The position numbers and the translations under genes were made by a program. Below are positions 11,226 through 23,651 of a stretch of 64,000 nucleotides of DNA, piece by piece. Below the pieces are notes generated by a model that worked only from the letters and a program-made list of their open reading frames with translations, made no database searches and was not told the origin of the DNA. The stretch's first letter is position 1. Each line of letters begins with the position of its first letter. Origin of the DNA: Cinnamomum chago (taxonomy: Eukaryota > Streptophyta > Magnoliopsida > Laurales > Lauraceae); contig CP142451.1 in the NCBI GenBank assembly GCA_038049695.1, forward strand, positions 33,650,001 through 33,714,000. Reading direction: 5' to 3'.

Positions 11226-11504
11226 CCGACCCTCTCCACCAGAGACCCTAAAAGCAAATCCAACCTTGAGAGTGTAGCTATAAGAAGGTGAAGAAGAAGC
11301 AAAGAAGATGAGGGAGAGAGATGGAGAGAGAAAAGGTGAGGGAGAGAGCTACCAACAGAGTCACAGAGAAAAAGATCAACAATCGCAGAGGTGCCTCGGC
11401 GTGATGGATATTTTGAAGAGACGAGAGATGGGGTGAGATGAGGTTCAATTTCAGTATTTGGGAGACTAGGGGAGAGTTTTCTAATTTGAATATGGGCGGG
11501 AAAC

Positions 11505-11680
11505 GAAAAAAATGGGACAATCACATGATTTTTTTCCTTTTCTTTGAATCTCTAGCTATTGGATCTTGGATTTAAATGGATGGCTAGGATTTGCCTCTCT
11601 CCCATCTTTTTTAATCCAAAATCCAATGGCTAGAGATTCAAAGAAAAGGAAAAAAAATCATGTGATAGTCCCATTTTTTC
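11505..11680. repeat. Short foldback (MITE-like) with 66-bp arms
   Basis: The arm 11505-11570 is nearly the exact reverse complement of 11615-11680: GAATCTCTAGCTATTGGAT on the left answers ATCCAATGGCTAGAGATTC on the right. The loop is about 44 bp. It lies in the spacer of the larger inverted repeat, just left of the truncated gypsy piece. Confidence 0.85.
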
Positions 11681-11700
11681 AGAAAAGGAAAAAAACTGTC

Positions 11701-12209
11701 AGAAGAGTTACGCAACCCTCAAGAGGAGAGATTTAGAGTTCAAGGTCAGAGATAAGGTTTTTCTCAAGGTCTCACCAATTAGAGGAACTATGAGGTTTGG
11801 GCTGAAAGGTAAGTTGGCTCGGAGATTTATCGGACCGTTTGAGATTGATATGCGCGTGGGGGAAGTGGCTTACAAATTGATCTTGCCAGCAGAGCTATCA
11901 TGAGTTCATAGGGTTTTTCATGTTTCCATGCTGAGGAAATTTGTGCCAGACCCTACACACGTGCTACACTATGAGCCGTTGGATGTCCAACCAGATACTA
12001 CGTTTGTTGAAAGGCCGAAGGAGATCATAGACACTAAGGATCATGTTTTAAGGACAAGGCCCATTCATTGGGTCAAGGTTCAGTGAGAGCATCATAGTTC
12101 GGGAGAAGCGACTTGGGAACTCAGGGATTAGATCAAGGAGAAGTATCTAGAGCTATTGCCAGGGGTGTGTTAGAGATTTGGAGGACCAAATATCCCAAGA
12201 GGGGGAGGA
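11701..12209 (+). mobile_element. Truncated 3' end of Ty3/gypsy internal region (integrase tail and chromodomain)
   Basis: This stretch matches 19717-20232 of the complete element to its right and encodes the same integrase tail (DLEFKV.DKVFLKVSP) and chromodomain region (VERPKEIIDTK), with extra stops such as TGA in place of Trp near 12085. It ends in a purine-rich PPT (AGAGGGGGAGGA) directly before the LTR at 12210. Order: partial internal region, LTR, internal region, LTR. This is what unequal recombination between tandem or paired elements leaves behind. Confidence 0.85.
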
Positions 12210-15200
12210 TGTAACATCCTGACCCATAACCCATATTAATTATAATTAATTGCATTATTAGTTAGTAAGAGTGTTTAGAGTCTTAGCGAGTCGGGTTTGA
12301 CGTATGAATCTCGCGTGGGAAGTCTCGCGCGATTCGGAGTGCGTTTGGGTATAGTAGGGGTGTGTGTCGCTATTTCTGGAAAGTTCCGAGGGCTTTTAAG
12401 TATTTTCCACTTTTCGAGATTTTGGTACCATTGGGTAGATGTTTTTATTTCCAAAATTTTAGTCTTCTACACCATCTTGATTTGGACCCTCGAAGACACT
12501 CTAAAACCATGGCTGACACATCCATTTAAACTTTCCTTTCTCTCTCCTCACTCATTTCTTTCACTCCCCTCACTCCACGTGGATGGCCAGCTCTCCTCTC
12601 TTTCTTTATTTCTTTATTTCTTTCCTTTATCCTTTCTTTCCTTCTCCCTTATCTTCCTTTCCCTTTTCTCAATCAACTCTCCCAGTAGCCCTCCTCTCAT
12701 TTTCTCACCTCATCTCTCTCTTTCTCTCTCCCTCTTCCACAAGTTGCTACCTCGCCGGACTCTGAGCATGCCGCCTTCACCGTCGTCGTTGGCGACACAC
12801 TTGCGCCGTCGCCGAGCTTCCCCATCTCCGGCGAACCCAGCCCACTCCACCTCGCTCCCTCTTCCAAGCATACTGCCGCCCTATCCATCTTTTTCTCTCT
12901 TTATTTCTCCATTTCTTTCTCTCTCCATTTCTTTTCCCCCTTCCCCCTTCTTCGTTTACCTCTTCCTTCTCTGTTTTCTTACTTTTCTCTCATCTCTCCC
13001 TTCACCCTTTTACTGCCAACGAATACCACCCATCACCTATTTCTTTATTTCATTTTCTCTCATCCCATCTTATTTTCTCTCATCTCATCTCATCTCTCCA
13101 TCACCTCACTCCAGTAACTACGTTGACTTCTTTCCACCCATCTAACCATTTCATTCTTTCTTCCATTCTGTCTTCTTCTTTTTTCTAATCAATGGGCCAC
13201 TAATCTAGTGGGCCTCGCAACCTCCGATCATCACCATCATCTCAGCGTGGACCCCGTGAGCATCTCGTCCCCAATTTCAAGCCACCACTCCATTCACCCA
13301 TCAGTTTGGTAAGCTTCCCTTCCCCTAGGTTTGGTTTATATACTTTGGGTGTGGAGTTGTATTAAGATAGCTTAGAGCTTTCATTCTTTTAGTTTATATT
13401 TTAATTTAGTTTTATTTTGCTAATGCTTCGTTAGGTTTGGTTTGTTGGGCATTCTAGGGTTTTTGGATTTGGGCATTTTCCACCAAAGGCAAGTAGATAT
13501 TTATATATATATATATATATGCTTGGATATGTTTGTCTTTCTTTTGATTTGATGATTGATGATGATTTAGATGACCACATGCTCATTGATACTTTAAATG
13601 CTTGAAAATATGATAATTTAAATTGAATGGTTTGAATGGGATGTATGTTGGTTTGAATGGACTTGATGAGAGGGGATATGGATGTATGTGGAGAGGGCAA
13701 GGCCCTATTTTCTTTGTTTGCAGGATTAGAATGGAAGGGCTAGGCCCTTCATACTGATTGATTAGATGTTCTGGGATTTTGGAACGGGGTTTCCACCCAT
13801 TTCACTTCAGTTACAGAACTGAGGTTCTGTAATTGCAGTGTATGCGGTTGACCGGCCAAGGGGATCGGGTCGACCGGCCACACACAATGAGGCTCTCTGG
13901 AGCTTGATGAAAAACATTGTGCACTCTATTTGTTTAAAACTTCCGGTCGACTAGATTGGGTCGGGTCGACCGGGTACTCTGTGTGGGATGTCGACCGGGC
14001 CCATTGTTGGATACTTTTTTGAAGGGCCCTTTTGACCCTTTTCGGTTGGACTTAAGTGCAACTTCGACTACTCTTTTTGGACTCATTTGATTATATGTAA
14101 AGATGTTTTGAGCCGACATCTTTCACGATTAATCCGGTTGTTGGGGTTACAACCTATCTTAGTCTTGAACGATACGGGACAACGGGATACCCCCCTTATA
14201 TCTATGCACGAAGATTGTCCATTTGGGTATCGCGAACCCTATTCTCTTTGTTGACTGAGTATGGTTGTACGATGTCTCGGGTTTAACATTGTACCTAGGA
14301 TTGGATTGTCTATCACTTCTGATTCCAAATTGTACCATCTGGTACTTTTCTACATGCTATGTTCATGTTCCTTAGCGTTGTTTGCTTTGCTTTGTTTTTG
14401 GATTACTTGATGAACCTAGGTATTGAACTTAGGATCCCTTTTGATGTTCCGTTTGTTTTGAAGATTGATAAAAGTGTTGAGGCTAGGTGGCTTTGATTGT
14501 AATAGCTTGACGAGGACTACTTATGGTATGGATGTTGGAAGAAGCTTGCTTGTTGGGTTCTGATCTTTATTTGATAATGGGAAGTAATCTCTCTTTTGTT
14601 AATGAATCTTGTTCGCGCAAGAAAGCCTAGCCCCTCACTATTGTTTTTTTAGGGATCTTTGTATCAGGCACCACTCAGGTGTATATTGCCCAACACGGAT
14701 GGGGCACCATCTGTGTGAGGACCTTGATGAACGTCTGCGCAGTACGACTTTTTACATTTTAGATGGATGTACACCATCGGATACATTTTGAACACTTGAC
14801 TTGATGACTATTAGCCTCTTGGTATCCATCTTGCTTGTTTGCCGGGTTTTTATCCCGTGCCTCTTGTTTGCCGGGTATATCCTGTGCCTCTTGATATCTC
14901 CACCACGACTCAATGTGAGTATGGGAGGGCAATGAAACTATCCCGTGGTATTTAGCATATGTGGACTGCCTATCTTGCTAGATGTTTATGTTAGTTTGTT
15001 TATGATTCGTATGCTATGCACTTCTTACGATTAGGATGCTATGCATGTTTTATGATCTTGTCTATAGCCTATTCTGATTCGTTCTGCATATCTATTAATG
15101 TTTTATATTTATATCTGCCTGCCGACCGTCGTGTCTGATGGTACTACTCTTGGTGCATAGGTACCGAGCCCTTCTACTTCAAGGAGGAGACGACGGAGGA

Positions 15201-15626
15201 GGTTCAGGCGGATCAGTGTGATGACCTCCTATACTATTGTACGAACGACGTTGTATAGCCATACAGACCCAGTACTCGAGTGCCTCATGCTTATTTTGGA
15301 TAGATTCATCTTTTGGTTATTATTTTGGTTAGGTCCAAGTTTTATCGTGGTCTTTCATTGTAATTAAAACTTTTGTTAACTATTTCAAACTTGAACTTAG
15401 ATAATATATTTTCGTATTGCTCTTAACTATACATCTTGAGATACCACTTGTTTGTATGAAGCTTCCGCTATTGATTTATGAATCCGAGGAAACATTTACA
15501 CTTCACACCTATGTTCGATCCATTTGGGACTTGATTGGGGCCAAGTGTTATTATTATTATTGTTGAAAAATTTTAATTGGCCCTAATCTCATGCATAACC
15601 CCGGTTTCATTTCTGGGGACGTGACA
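12210..15626 (+). repeat. 5' LTR of chromovirus 1
   Basis: TGTAACATCCTGACCC opens the LTR and GTGACA closes it. Notable parts are a CT-rich tract (12530-13150) that creates long spurious Ser/Leu/Pro reading frames, a short TA-repeat near 13500, a cluster of GGTCGACC-like palindromes (13846-14000), and a 3' part shared closely with the LTRs of chromovirus 2. The CT-rich tract is a candidate U3/5'-UTR promoter region, but no firm TATA was assigned. Confidence 0.9.
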
Positions 15627-15630
15627 AGTT

Positions 15631-15642
15631 TGGTATCAGAGC
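15631..15642 (+). other. Primer-binding site of chromovirus 1
   Basis: TGGTATCAGAGC, four bases after the LTR end, complementary to initiator tRNA-Met. Confidence 0.9.
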
Positions 15643-15795
15643 AATGCTGGTTTCTAGATTAAAAATAACTAGAAACCTAAGACGTGTGGGGATTGAATTT
15701 CTTTTGGGGTTTCTTTGCTTTTTGTAGCTTTTTTAGAATGTTTAGTTTGTTTGCTAGATTGAGTCTCATAGGACTAACGTTTCTTATGTTTAAGG

Positions 15796-16680
15796 ATGGC
15801 TGGCCGTAACATGCGTTTGCACAACCCAGAAAGCAGTGATGCTAATGCTAATAATGCGAATGCTAATAAGAATTCTATGGAAGGACGGTTCACCCAGTTG
15901 ATGCAAGCTTTTGCCACTTCTCAAGAGTCACAGTCTAAGATGATAAAAGTGATGCAGAAGCACAACCTACATAGATCATCATGCCAGCTAGGGAAATTGA
16001 CTCGAATGATCTGTTTGATAAGTTCAAGAAGAGAGCACCGCCAACGTTTTATGTGAACGAAGACCCACTTGATGCAGATGAGTGGGTAGTTTAGTTGGAA
16101 AAGATCTTTGAGGTCTTCCTTTGAACTGGGAATGAGAGGATTCAACTGACAGCATATATGTTTCGGGGCATAACTGAAATGTGGTGGAAGATAGTTAAGA
16201 CACCATTCGAGACTGTTGAGGATGATACTGCATGGGAGTCCTTCAACACTTTGTTCCTTGCTAAGTACATCCCACCCCACATCACTGCACTTAAGATTGC
16301 TAAATTTGAGACACTGCAGCAGCGAGAGAACTCTATATAGGTGTATGAGCAGCAGTTTACGAACCTAAATAGGTTTGCACCATCTTTGGTGAGGACAGAA
16401 GTAGATAAGGTCATGAGATGTATTCGAACCTTCGACATGTTCAGGCCCAGGGTAGGAGCCAAAGTACCAGGTATCAACAACGGCAGTATCAGCAGTAGGC
16501 CGAGAGGCCTAGGAAAGAAGAGGCACGAAGAATGGAGTGTATCCATTGTGGCAAGGGCCACCCATCAGTAGAGTATAGGAAGATGACATGAGCATGTTTT
16601 GAGTGTGGTCTGCAGGGCCACCAGGTTAAAGATTGCCCTAAGAAGCAAAGGCAGGGTAGAGAAACACGGCTCCTAGACCA
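15796..16680 (+). pseudogene. gag: gag of chromovirus 1 (capsid region and zinc knuckles)
   Basis: It starts MAGRNMRLHN at 15796. A frameshift near 15965 and stops near 16092 break the frame. The capsid core TAYMFRGITEMWWK (16140 region) and FNTLFLAKYIPP are typical of plant gypsy gag. Two CCHC-type knuckles follow: CIHCGKGHPS at 16538, lacking its last Cys, and the complete CFECGLQGHQVKDC at about 16594-16635. A Gln-rich linker (16680-16930) shows many CAG codons turned to TAG, as expected from C-to-T decay of methylated CAG sites. Confidence 0.88.
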
Positions 16681-16944
16681 CCTGTTGCAGCGCAGCCATT
16701 GAGGTAGGCACCACAGCAGCAACCTCGGTTATAGTAGCAGCAACAACCTAAACTTGTAGGACCTCAGCAGAATAAGGGGCAACAAAGGCCCCAGGGATAA
16801 TCGTATTGGCAGCAACAGAGACAGCAGCAAGGACAACAACAGAGGCAGTAGCAGCGGCCTCAACAGTATGGCAAGCTTAATGCCTTGGACCACTAGGAAG
16901 GAGATGAAGCAGAAGTAGTAGTAGAAAGTACACTCTCTATCTCA

Positions 16945-18650
16945 GATGTACCTGCTAGAGTTTTTTATTATTATTCTGGTTCCACGCATGCTTTTGTTTC
17001 TCCTATATTTGCTGCATTCTTGGTGGGAGAAGTAGCTCCATTATATTATGTTTTACTTGTTAGTACACCCTTAGGGAAGACTGTGCAGTGTGAGTCCTAT
17101 TATCCAGCGTGCAAAGTGCAGGTGGGAAACTTCATCTTATCTGCAGACTTGATCATCCTAGGGACGAAGGATTTCGATGTGATTTTGGGGATGGACTGGT
17201 TGTCCACTTATAGAGCAGTGATGGATTGCTTCAACAAGACTGTCAGATTGCAAGTGTTAGAAGACAATGTTGAGATTGTTGGAGAGAGAAAGTGCAAGAC
17301 CACTAGTGTCATTTCAGTTTCGAGGGCACATAGAATGATCAGGAGTGGATGTGAAGGTTACTTGGCATTTATCATGGAGGATAAATTGTCCAAAGCAGTG
17401 GAGGATATTCCAGTTGTTTGTGAGTTCCCGGATGTCTTTTCGGAGGAGATACCTGGATGAGCACGGGTTCAAGAGATAGACTTCACGATAGAGCTTATGT
17501 CAGGGATGACACCGATATCGAAAGCACCTTACCGCATGGCTCGAGCGGAGTTGAGGGAGTTGAAAGCTTAGCTACAGGATCTCTTGGACAGAGGATTTGT
17601 GAGACCGAGTGTGTCACCATGGGGTACACAAGTTTTGTTTGTGAAGAAGAAGGATGGCTCGATGCGTATGTGTATAGGCAGCTGAATCAGGTTACAATAA
17701 AAAACAAGTATCCGTTGCCTATGATAGATAAGTTGTTCGGTCAGCTGCAGGGAGCACAACATTTCTCGAAGATTGATTTGAGATCACGACCAACGCTCCG
17801 AGTGTATTCATGGCTTTGATGAATAAGATCTTTGCACCATGCTTAGATCAGTTCACAGTTTTTTTTATGGACGATGTTCTAGTTTATTCGAAGTCCAGAG
17901 ATGATCACGGGGAGCATTTGAGAGCTTCATTGCAGATCTTGAGAGAGAATCAACTCTATGCCAAGCTGAACAAGTGTGAGTTTTGGCTTGAGCAAGTGTC
18001 TTTTCTTAGACACATCATCTCTAAGGAAGGTTTATCAGTTGATCCAGCGAAGATTGAAGCAGTTATTAGTTGGCAGAGTCCGAAGACAGTGGCACAAATC
18101 AGGAGTTTTTTGGGTTTGGCCGGGTATTACAGAAGATTTGTGAAGGGATTCTCCAGTATAGCAGCTCCATTGATTAAATTGACAAGGAAAGATGTTCCTT
18201 TCGTGTGGACAGAGCAGTGTGAAGCAAATTTCCAAGAGTTAAAGACCAGATTAACCATAGCCTCGATCCTGACTTTACCTTTAGGGACTGGTGGATTTGT
18301 GATTTTTACAGATGTTTCAGGTGTTGAATTGGGTTGCGTACTCATGCAGGAGGGAAAAGTAGTGGCCTACTGGTCCAAACAGTTGAAAGAACATGAGAAG
18401 AGATACGCTACCCATGATTTGGAGCTTGCAGCAGTTGTGATGGCATTGAAGATGTGGAGGCATTACCTGTATGGTGAGAAATTCGAAGTTATTTGGATCA
18501 CATGAGTCTTCAGTATTTGTTTGGGCAGAAGGACTTGAACATGAGGCAGACTAGATGGATGGAATACATCAAGGACTGTGATTTTCCGATAAAGTATCAT
18601 CCCGGAAAAGCAAATGTGGTTGCAGATGTACTTTGCAGAATGACAACGAC
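16945..18650 (+). pseudogene. pol: Protease, reverse transcriptase and RNase H of chromovirus 1
   Basis: Protease: the active-site DSG is changed to YSG (codon 16972-16974, followed by STHAF); the flap and DVILGMDWLS segment is intact around 17180-17200. [15 protein letters not shown] and the fingers KNKYPLP are recognisable, but after FSKIDLRS (about 17790) some 30 residues of the palm are missing before NAPSVFM. The catalytic FMDD is kept at 17864-17875. RT connection and thumb: [17 protein letters not shown]. RNase [16 protein letters not shown] and the C-terminal YHPGKANVVAD. Multiple frameshifts and stops throughout. The lost palm segment and protease aspartate mean no activity. Confidence 0.9.
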
Positions 18651-18819
18651 TACCAGATGCTTACAGACAGAGTGGGCTTTGACAAAAGTATTCAGAGATT
18701 TAGATGTAGAGTTTCAGCCTCAGACAGAGAAAGTGATGATTGCGTATATGCATACATGGTAGCCGGAGATTTTTGACAGAATCAAGAGCAGTCAAAGAGA
18801 AGATACAGAGTTACTCAGG

Positions 18820-20194
18820 TTGATAGACAACATAGCAGACAGGCCAAAGTTTAGACTCATGGAGGGTGTGTTGTATTGCCAGGACAAATTGTGTGTGCCA
18901 GATGTTCATGATTTGAGAAACGAGATTATGGTTGAGGCACACCATTCTTGTTATGCTATCCACCCAGGGAGCACCAAAATGTGCCAGAACTTGAAGAGCT
19001 TTTATTGGTGGAATAACATGAAAAAGGAGATTGCAGGATTTGTTTTGAGATGTTTAGTGTGCCAACAAGTGAAGGTTGAGCATCAGAAGCCTCCAGGGTT
19101 ACTTCAGCCATTGAAGACACCGGAATGAAAGTGAGAACACATCACCATAGAGTTCGTTGCAGGGTTACCACCCACGAAGGATCATGATAGGATTTGGGTG
19201 ATTGTCGATAGACTCACCAAGTCAGCACACTTCATTCCGATAAAGATGAGAGGATCCAATGGACGTTTTGGCACACAAATACATTGATAACATAGTGAGA
19301 TTGCACGAAATTCCAAATTCGATTGTGTCAGACAGAGACATGAGGTTTGTGGGCAGATTTTAGGTTAGTTTGCAAGCAGCCTTGGGTACTACGTTGAGTT
19401 TCAGCACTGCGTATCACCCTCAGACCAATGGACAGACGGAGAGGATGAACCAGACTACGGAGGATATGTTGCGGGCATGTGTTCTAGACTTCGGGAAGGA
19501 CTGGGAGAAGAGTCTTCCTTTGTGTGAATTTGCCTACAACAACAGTTACTACTCTAATATCGGGATGGCACCATTCGAGGCATTATATGGACGGAAGTGC
19601 AAGACCCCGATTTGTTGGGAAGAGATAGGTGTTCGGAGTTTTCCTGGACCTTCGATCATTAGCGATACCAGTGAGAAAGTGAAGCAGATTATAGACAGGC
19701 TGAAGATTGTAAGAAACCGCGAGAAGAGTTACACAGACCTCAAGAGGAGAGATTTAGAGTTCAAGGTCGGAGACAAGGTTTTTCTCAAGGTCTCACCGAC
19801 TAGTGGAACTATTAGGTTTGGGCAGAAAGGTAACTTGGCTCGGAGATTTATCGGACCGTTTGAGATTGATATGTGCGTGGGGGAAGTGGCTTACAGATTG
19901 ATCTTGCCAGCAAAGCTATTAGGAGTTCATAGGGTTTTTCATGTTTCCATGCTGAGGAATTATGTGCAAGACCCTACACACGTGCTTCACCATGAGCCGT
20001 TGGATGTCCAACCAGCTATTACGTTTGTTGAAAGGCCGAAGGAGATCATAGACACTAAGGAGCATGTTTTGAGGACAGGGACCATTCATTGGGTCAAGGT
20101 TCAGTGGGAGCGTCACAGTCTGGGAGAAGAGACTTGGGAACTCAGGGATCAGATCAAGGAGAAGTATTCAGAGCTATTGCCAGAGGTGTGTTAG
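18820..20194 (+). pseudogene. pol: Integrase with C-terminal chromodomain of chromovirus 1
   Basis: The HHCC zinc domain is visible at 18930-19070 (AHHSCYAIHPG...CLVCQQVK). The core has WVIVDRLTKSAHF, SIVSDRDMRF and TAYHPQTNGQTERMNQTTED, the D-D-E positions of the family, broken by frameshifts near 19126-19260 and a stop near 19362. From 19370 the frame is open for 274 codons to the stop at 20194, through YGRKCKTP, the GDKVFLKVSP tail and a chromodomain (VERPKEIIDTKEHVL...VKVQWERHSLGEETWEL). The chromodomain targets integration to heterochromatin in this clade. Confidence 0.92.
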
Positions 20195-20216
20195 AGATTT
20201 GGAGGACCAAATATCG

Positions 20217-20232
20217 CCGGGGGGGGGGGGGA
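20217..20232 (+). other. Polypurine tract of chromovirus 1
   Basis: A run of about 14 G followed by GA directly before the 3' LTR at 20233; the paired copy at 12198-12209 reads AGAGGGGGAGGA. The long pure G run is probably a slippage expansion of the normal PPT. Confidence 0.75.
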
Positions 20233-23200
20233 TGTAACATCCCGACCCATAACCCATATTAATTATAATTAATTGCATGATTAGTTAGTAAGTGTGTTTA
20301 GAGTCTTAGCGAGTCGGGTTTGATGTATGGATCTCCCGTGCGAAGTCTTGCACGATTTGGAGTGCGTTTGGGTATAGTAGGGGTGTGTGTCGCTATTTTC
20401 GGAAAGTTCCGAGGGCTTTTTAGTTTTTTTCACTTTTCGAGATTTTAGTACCATTGAGTATATGTTTTTATTTCCTAAATTTAGTCTTCTACACCATCTT
20501 GATCCGGACCCTTGAAGATACTCTAAAACATGCCTGACACATCCATTTATACTTTCTTTTCTCTCTCCTCACTCATTTCTTTCTCTCCCCTCACTCCACG
20601 TGAATGGCCAACTCTCCTCTCTTTCTTTATTTCTTTCCTTTATCCTTTCTTTCATTCTCCTTTATCTTCCTTTCCCTTTTCTCATTCAACTCTCCCAGTA
20701 GCCCTCCTCTCATTTTCTCACCTCATCTCTCTCGTTCTCTCTCCCTCTTCCACGAGCTGCTGCCTCGCTGGACTTCGAGCACGCCGCCTTCACCGTCGTC
20801 GTCGTCGGCGACCCACTTGCGCCGTTGCTAAGCTTCCCCATCTTCGGCGAACCCAGCCCACTCCACCTCTCTCCCTCTTCCATGCATACTGCCGCCCTAT
20901 CCATTTCTTTCTCTCTTTATTTCTTTTCCCCCTTCTTTGTTTCGCTCTTCCTTCTCTGTTTTCTTTCTTTTCTCTCATCTCTCCCTTCACCCTCTTGCTG
21001 CCAACGAATCTCACCCATCACCCATTTCTTTATTTCATTTCCTCTCATCCCATCTTATTTTCTCTCATCTCATCTCATCTCTCCCTCACCTCACTCCACT
21101 AATTACGTTGACTTTCTTTCCACCCATCTAACCACTTCATTCTTTCTCTCTTTCTTTCTTCCATTTTGTCTTCTTCATTTTTCTTATCAATGGGCCACTA
21201 ATCTAGTGTGCCACCAATCAAGTGGGCCCCCCAACCTCCGATCATCACCATCATCTCCGCGTGGACCCCGCGAGCATCTTGTCCTCAATTTCAAGCCACC
21301 ACTCCATTCACTCATCAGTTTGGTAAGCTTCCCTTCCCCTAAGTTTGGTTTATATAGTTTGGGTGTGGAGTTGTGTTAAGTTAGCTTAGAGCTTTCCATT
21401 CTTTTAGTTTATATTTTAATTTAGTTTTATTTTGCTAATGCTTCGCTAGGTTTGGTTTGTTGGGCATTGAGCTAGGGTTTTTGGATTTGGGCATTTTCCA
21501 CCAAAGGCAAGTAGATATTTATATATATACATGCTTGGATATGTTTGTCTTTCCTTTGATTTGATGATTGATGATGATTTAGATGACCACATGCTCATTG
21601 ATACTTTAAATGTTTGAAAATATGATAATATAAATTGAATGGTTGGAGTGGGATGTATGTTGGTTTGAATGGGCTTGATGAGAGGGGGTATGGATGTATG
21701 TGGAGAGGGTAAGGCCCTATTTTCTTTGTTTGCAGGATTAGAATAGAAGGGCTGGGTCCTTTATACTGACTGATTAGATGTTTTGGGATTTTGGAACGGG
21801 GTTTCCACCCATTTCACTTCAGTTACAGAACTGAGGTTCTGTAACTGCAGTGTATGCAGTTGACCGGCCAAGGGGACTGGGTCGATTGGCCACACACAAT
21901 GAGGCTCTCTGGAGCTTGATGAAAAACACCGTGCACTCCATTTGTTTACAACTTCCGGTCGACTAGATTAGGTAAGGTCGACCGGGTACTCTGTGTAGGA
22001 TGTCGACCGGGCCCATTGTTGGATACCTTTTTGAAGGGCCCTTTTGACCCTTTTCGGTTGGACTTAAGTGCAACTTCGGTTACCCTTTTTGGACTCATTT
22101 GATTATATTTAAAGATGTTTTGAGCCGACGTCTTTCACAGTTAATCTGGTTGTGTCGGGTTACAACCTATCTCAATCTTGAATGATACGGGACAACGGGA
22201 TACCCCCCTTTATATCTATGCACGAAGTTTGTCCATTTGGGTATCGCGAACCCTATTCTCTTCGTTGACTGAGTATGGTTGTATGATGCCTCGGGTTTAA
22301 CATTGTACCTAGGATTGGATTGTCTATCACTTCTGATTCCAAATTGTACCATCTGGTACTTTTCTACATGCTATGTTCATGTTCTTTAGCTTCGTTTGCT
22401 TTGTTTTGTTTTTGGATTACTTGATGAACCTAGGTGTTGAACTTAGGATCCCTTTTGATGTTCCATTTGTTTTGAAGATTGATAAAAGTGTTGAGGCTAG
22501 GTGGCTTTGATTGTAAAAGCTTGACGAGGACTAATTATGGTATTGATGTTGGAAGAAGCTTGCTTGTTGGGTTCTGATATTGATTTGATAACGGAAAGTA
22601 GTCTTTCTTTTGTTAATGAATCTTGTTCGCGCAAGAAAGCCTAGCCCCTCACTATTGTTTTTCTAGGGATCTTTGTATCAGGCACCACTCAGCTGTATAT
22701 TGCCCAACGTAGATGGGGCACCATCTGTGTGAGGACCTTGATGAACGTCTGCACAGTACGACTTTTTACATTTTAGATGGATGTACCCCATCAGATACAT
22801 CTTGAACACTTGACTTGATGACTATTGGCCTCTTGGTATCCATCTTGCTTGTTTGCCGGGTTTTTATCCCGTGCCTCTTGCTTGCCGGGTATATCCTGTG
22901 CCTCTTGATATCTCCACCACGACTCAATGTGAGTATGGGAGGGCAATGACACTATCCCGTGGTAATTAGGATATGTGGACTGCCTATCTTCTTAGATATT
23001 TATGTTAGTTTGTTTATGATTATTATGCTATGCACTTCTTACGATTAGGATGTTATGCATGTTTTATGATCTTGTCTATCGCCTATTCTGATTCGTTCTG
23101 CATATCTATTGATGTTTTATATTTATGTCTGCCTGTCGACCGTCGTATCTGATGGTACTACTCTTGGTGCATAGGTACCGAGCCGTTCTACTTTGAGGAG

Positions 23201-23651
23201 GAGACGACGGAGGGGGTTCGGGCGGATCAGTGTGATGACCTCCTATACTATAGTACGGACAACGTTGTATAGCCGTACCAACCTCGTACTCGAGTGCCTC
23301 ATGCAAATTTTGAGTAGATTCATCTTTCGGTTCTTTTGGTTATTATTTTGGTTAGGCCCAAGTTTTATCGTGGTCTTTCATTGTAATTAAAACTTTTGTT
23401 TAACTATTTCAAACTTGAACTTAGATAATATATTTCCTTATTGCTCTTAACTATACATCTTGAGATACCACTTGTTTGTGTGAAGGTTTCTTTATTGATT
23501 TATGAATCCGATGAAACATTGATACCTCACAGCGATATTCGATCCATTTGGGATATGATTGGGGTCAAGTTTTATTATTGTTATTGTTGAAAAATTTTAG
23601 TTGGCCCTAATCTCATGCATAATCCCGGTTTCATTTTCTGGGGGAGTGACA
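20233..23651 (+). repeat. 3' LTR of chromovirus 1
   Basis: Begins TGTAACATCCCGACCC, ends GTGACA, and runs collinear with the 5' LTR through the CT-rich tract, the TATATA stretch and the GGTCGACC-like cluster. It is followed immediately by the right arm of the inverted repeat. No target duplication can be checked because the left side is truncated. Confidence 0.9.

Larger units (their letters stand above)
12210..23651 (+). mobile_element. Ty3/gypsy chromovirus (Tekay/Del-like) with two 3.4-kb LTRs
   Basis: LTRs of 3417 bp (12210-15626) and 3419 bp (20233-23651) both begin TGTAACATCC and end GTGACA. Between them are a tRNA-Met primer-binding site, a degraded gag-pol in the order gag, protease, RT, RNase H, integrase, chromodomain, and a G-rich PPT. 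That domain order plus the C-terminal chromodomain indicates a chromovirus; long LTRs fit the Tekay/Del clade. Every domain carries frameshifts or stops, so it cannot move by itself. It lies within the inverted-repeat element in GSA intron 1, in the same orientation as the gene. Nearly equal LTR lengths suggest a fairly recent insertion. Confidence 0.92.

Noticed and set aside
12297..13145. 282-codon plus-strand frame, and similar frames at 20530-21379, 50208-51013 and 55492-56495
   Set aside because: They are Ser/Leu/Phe/Pro-rich translations of the CT-rich tract in chromovirus LTRs, open in several overlapping frames and recurring at the same place in each LTR. Composition, not coding.
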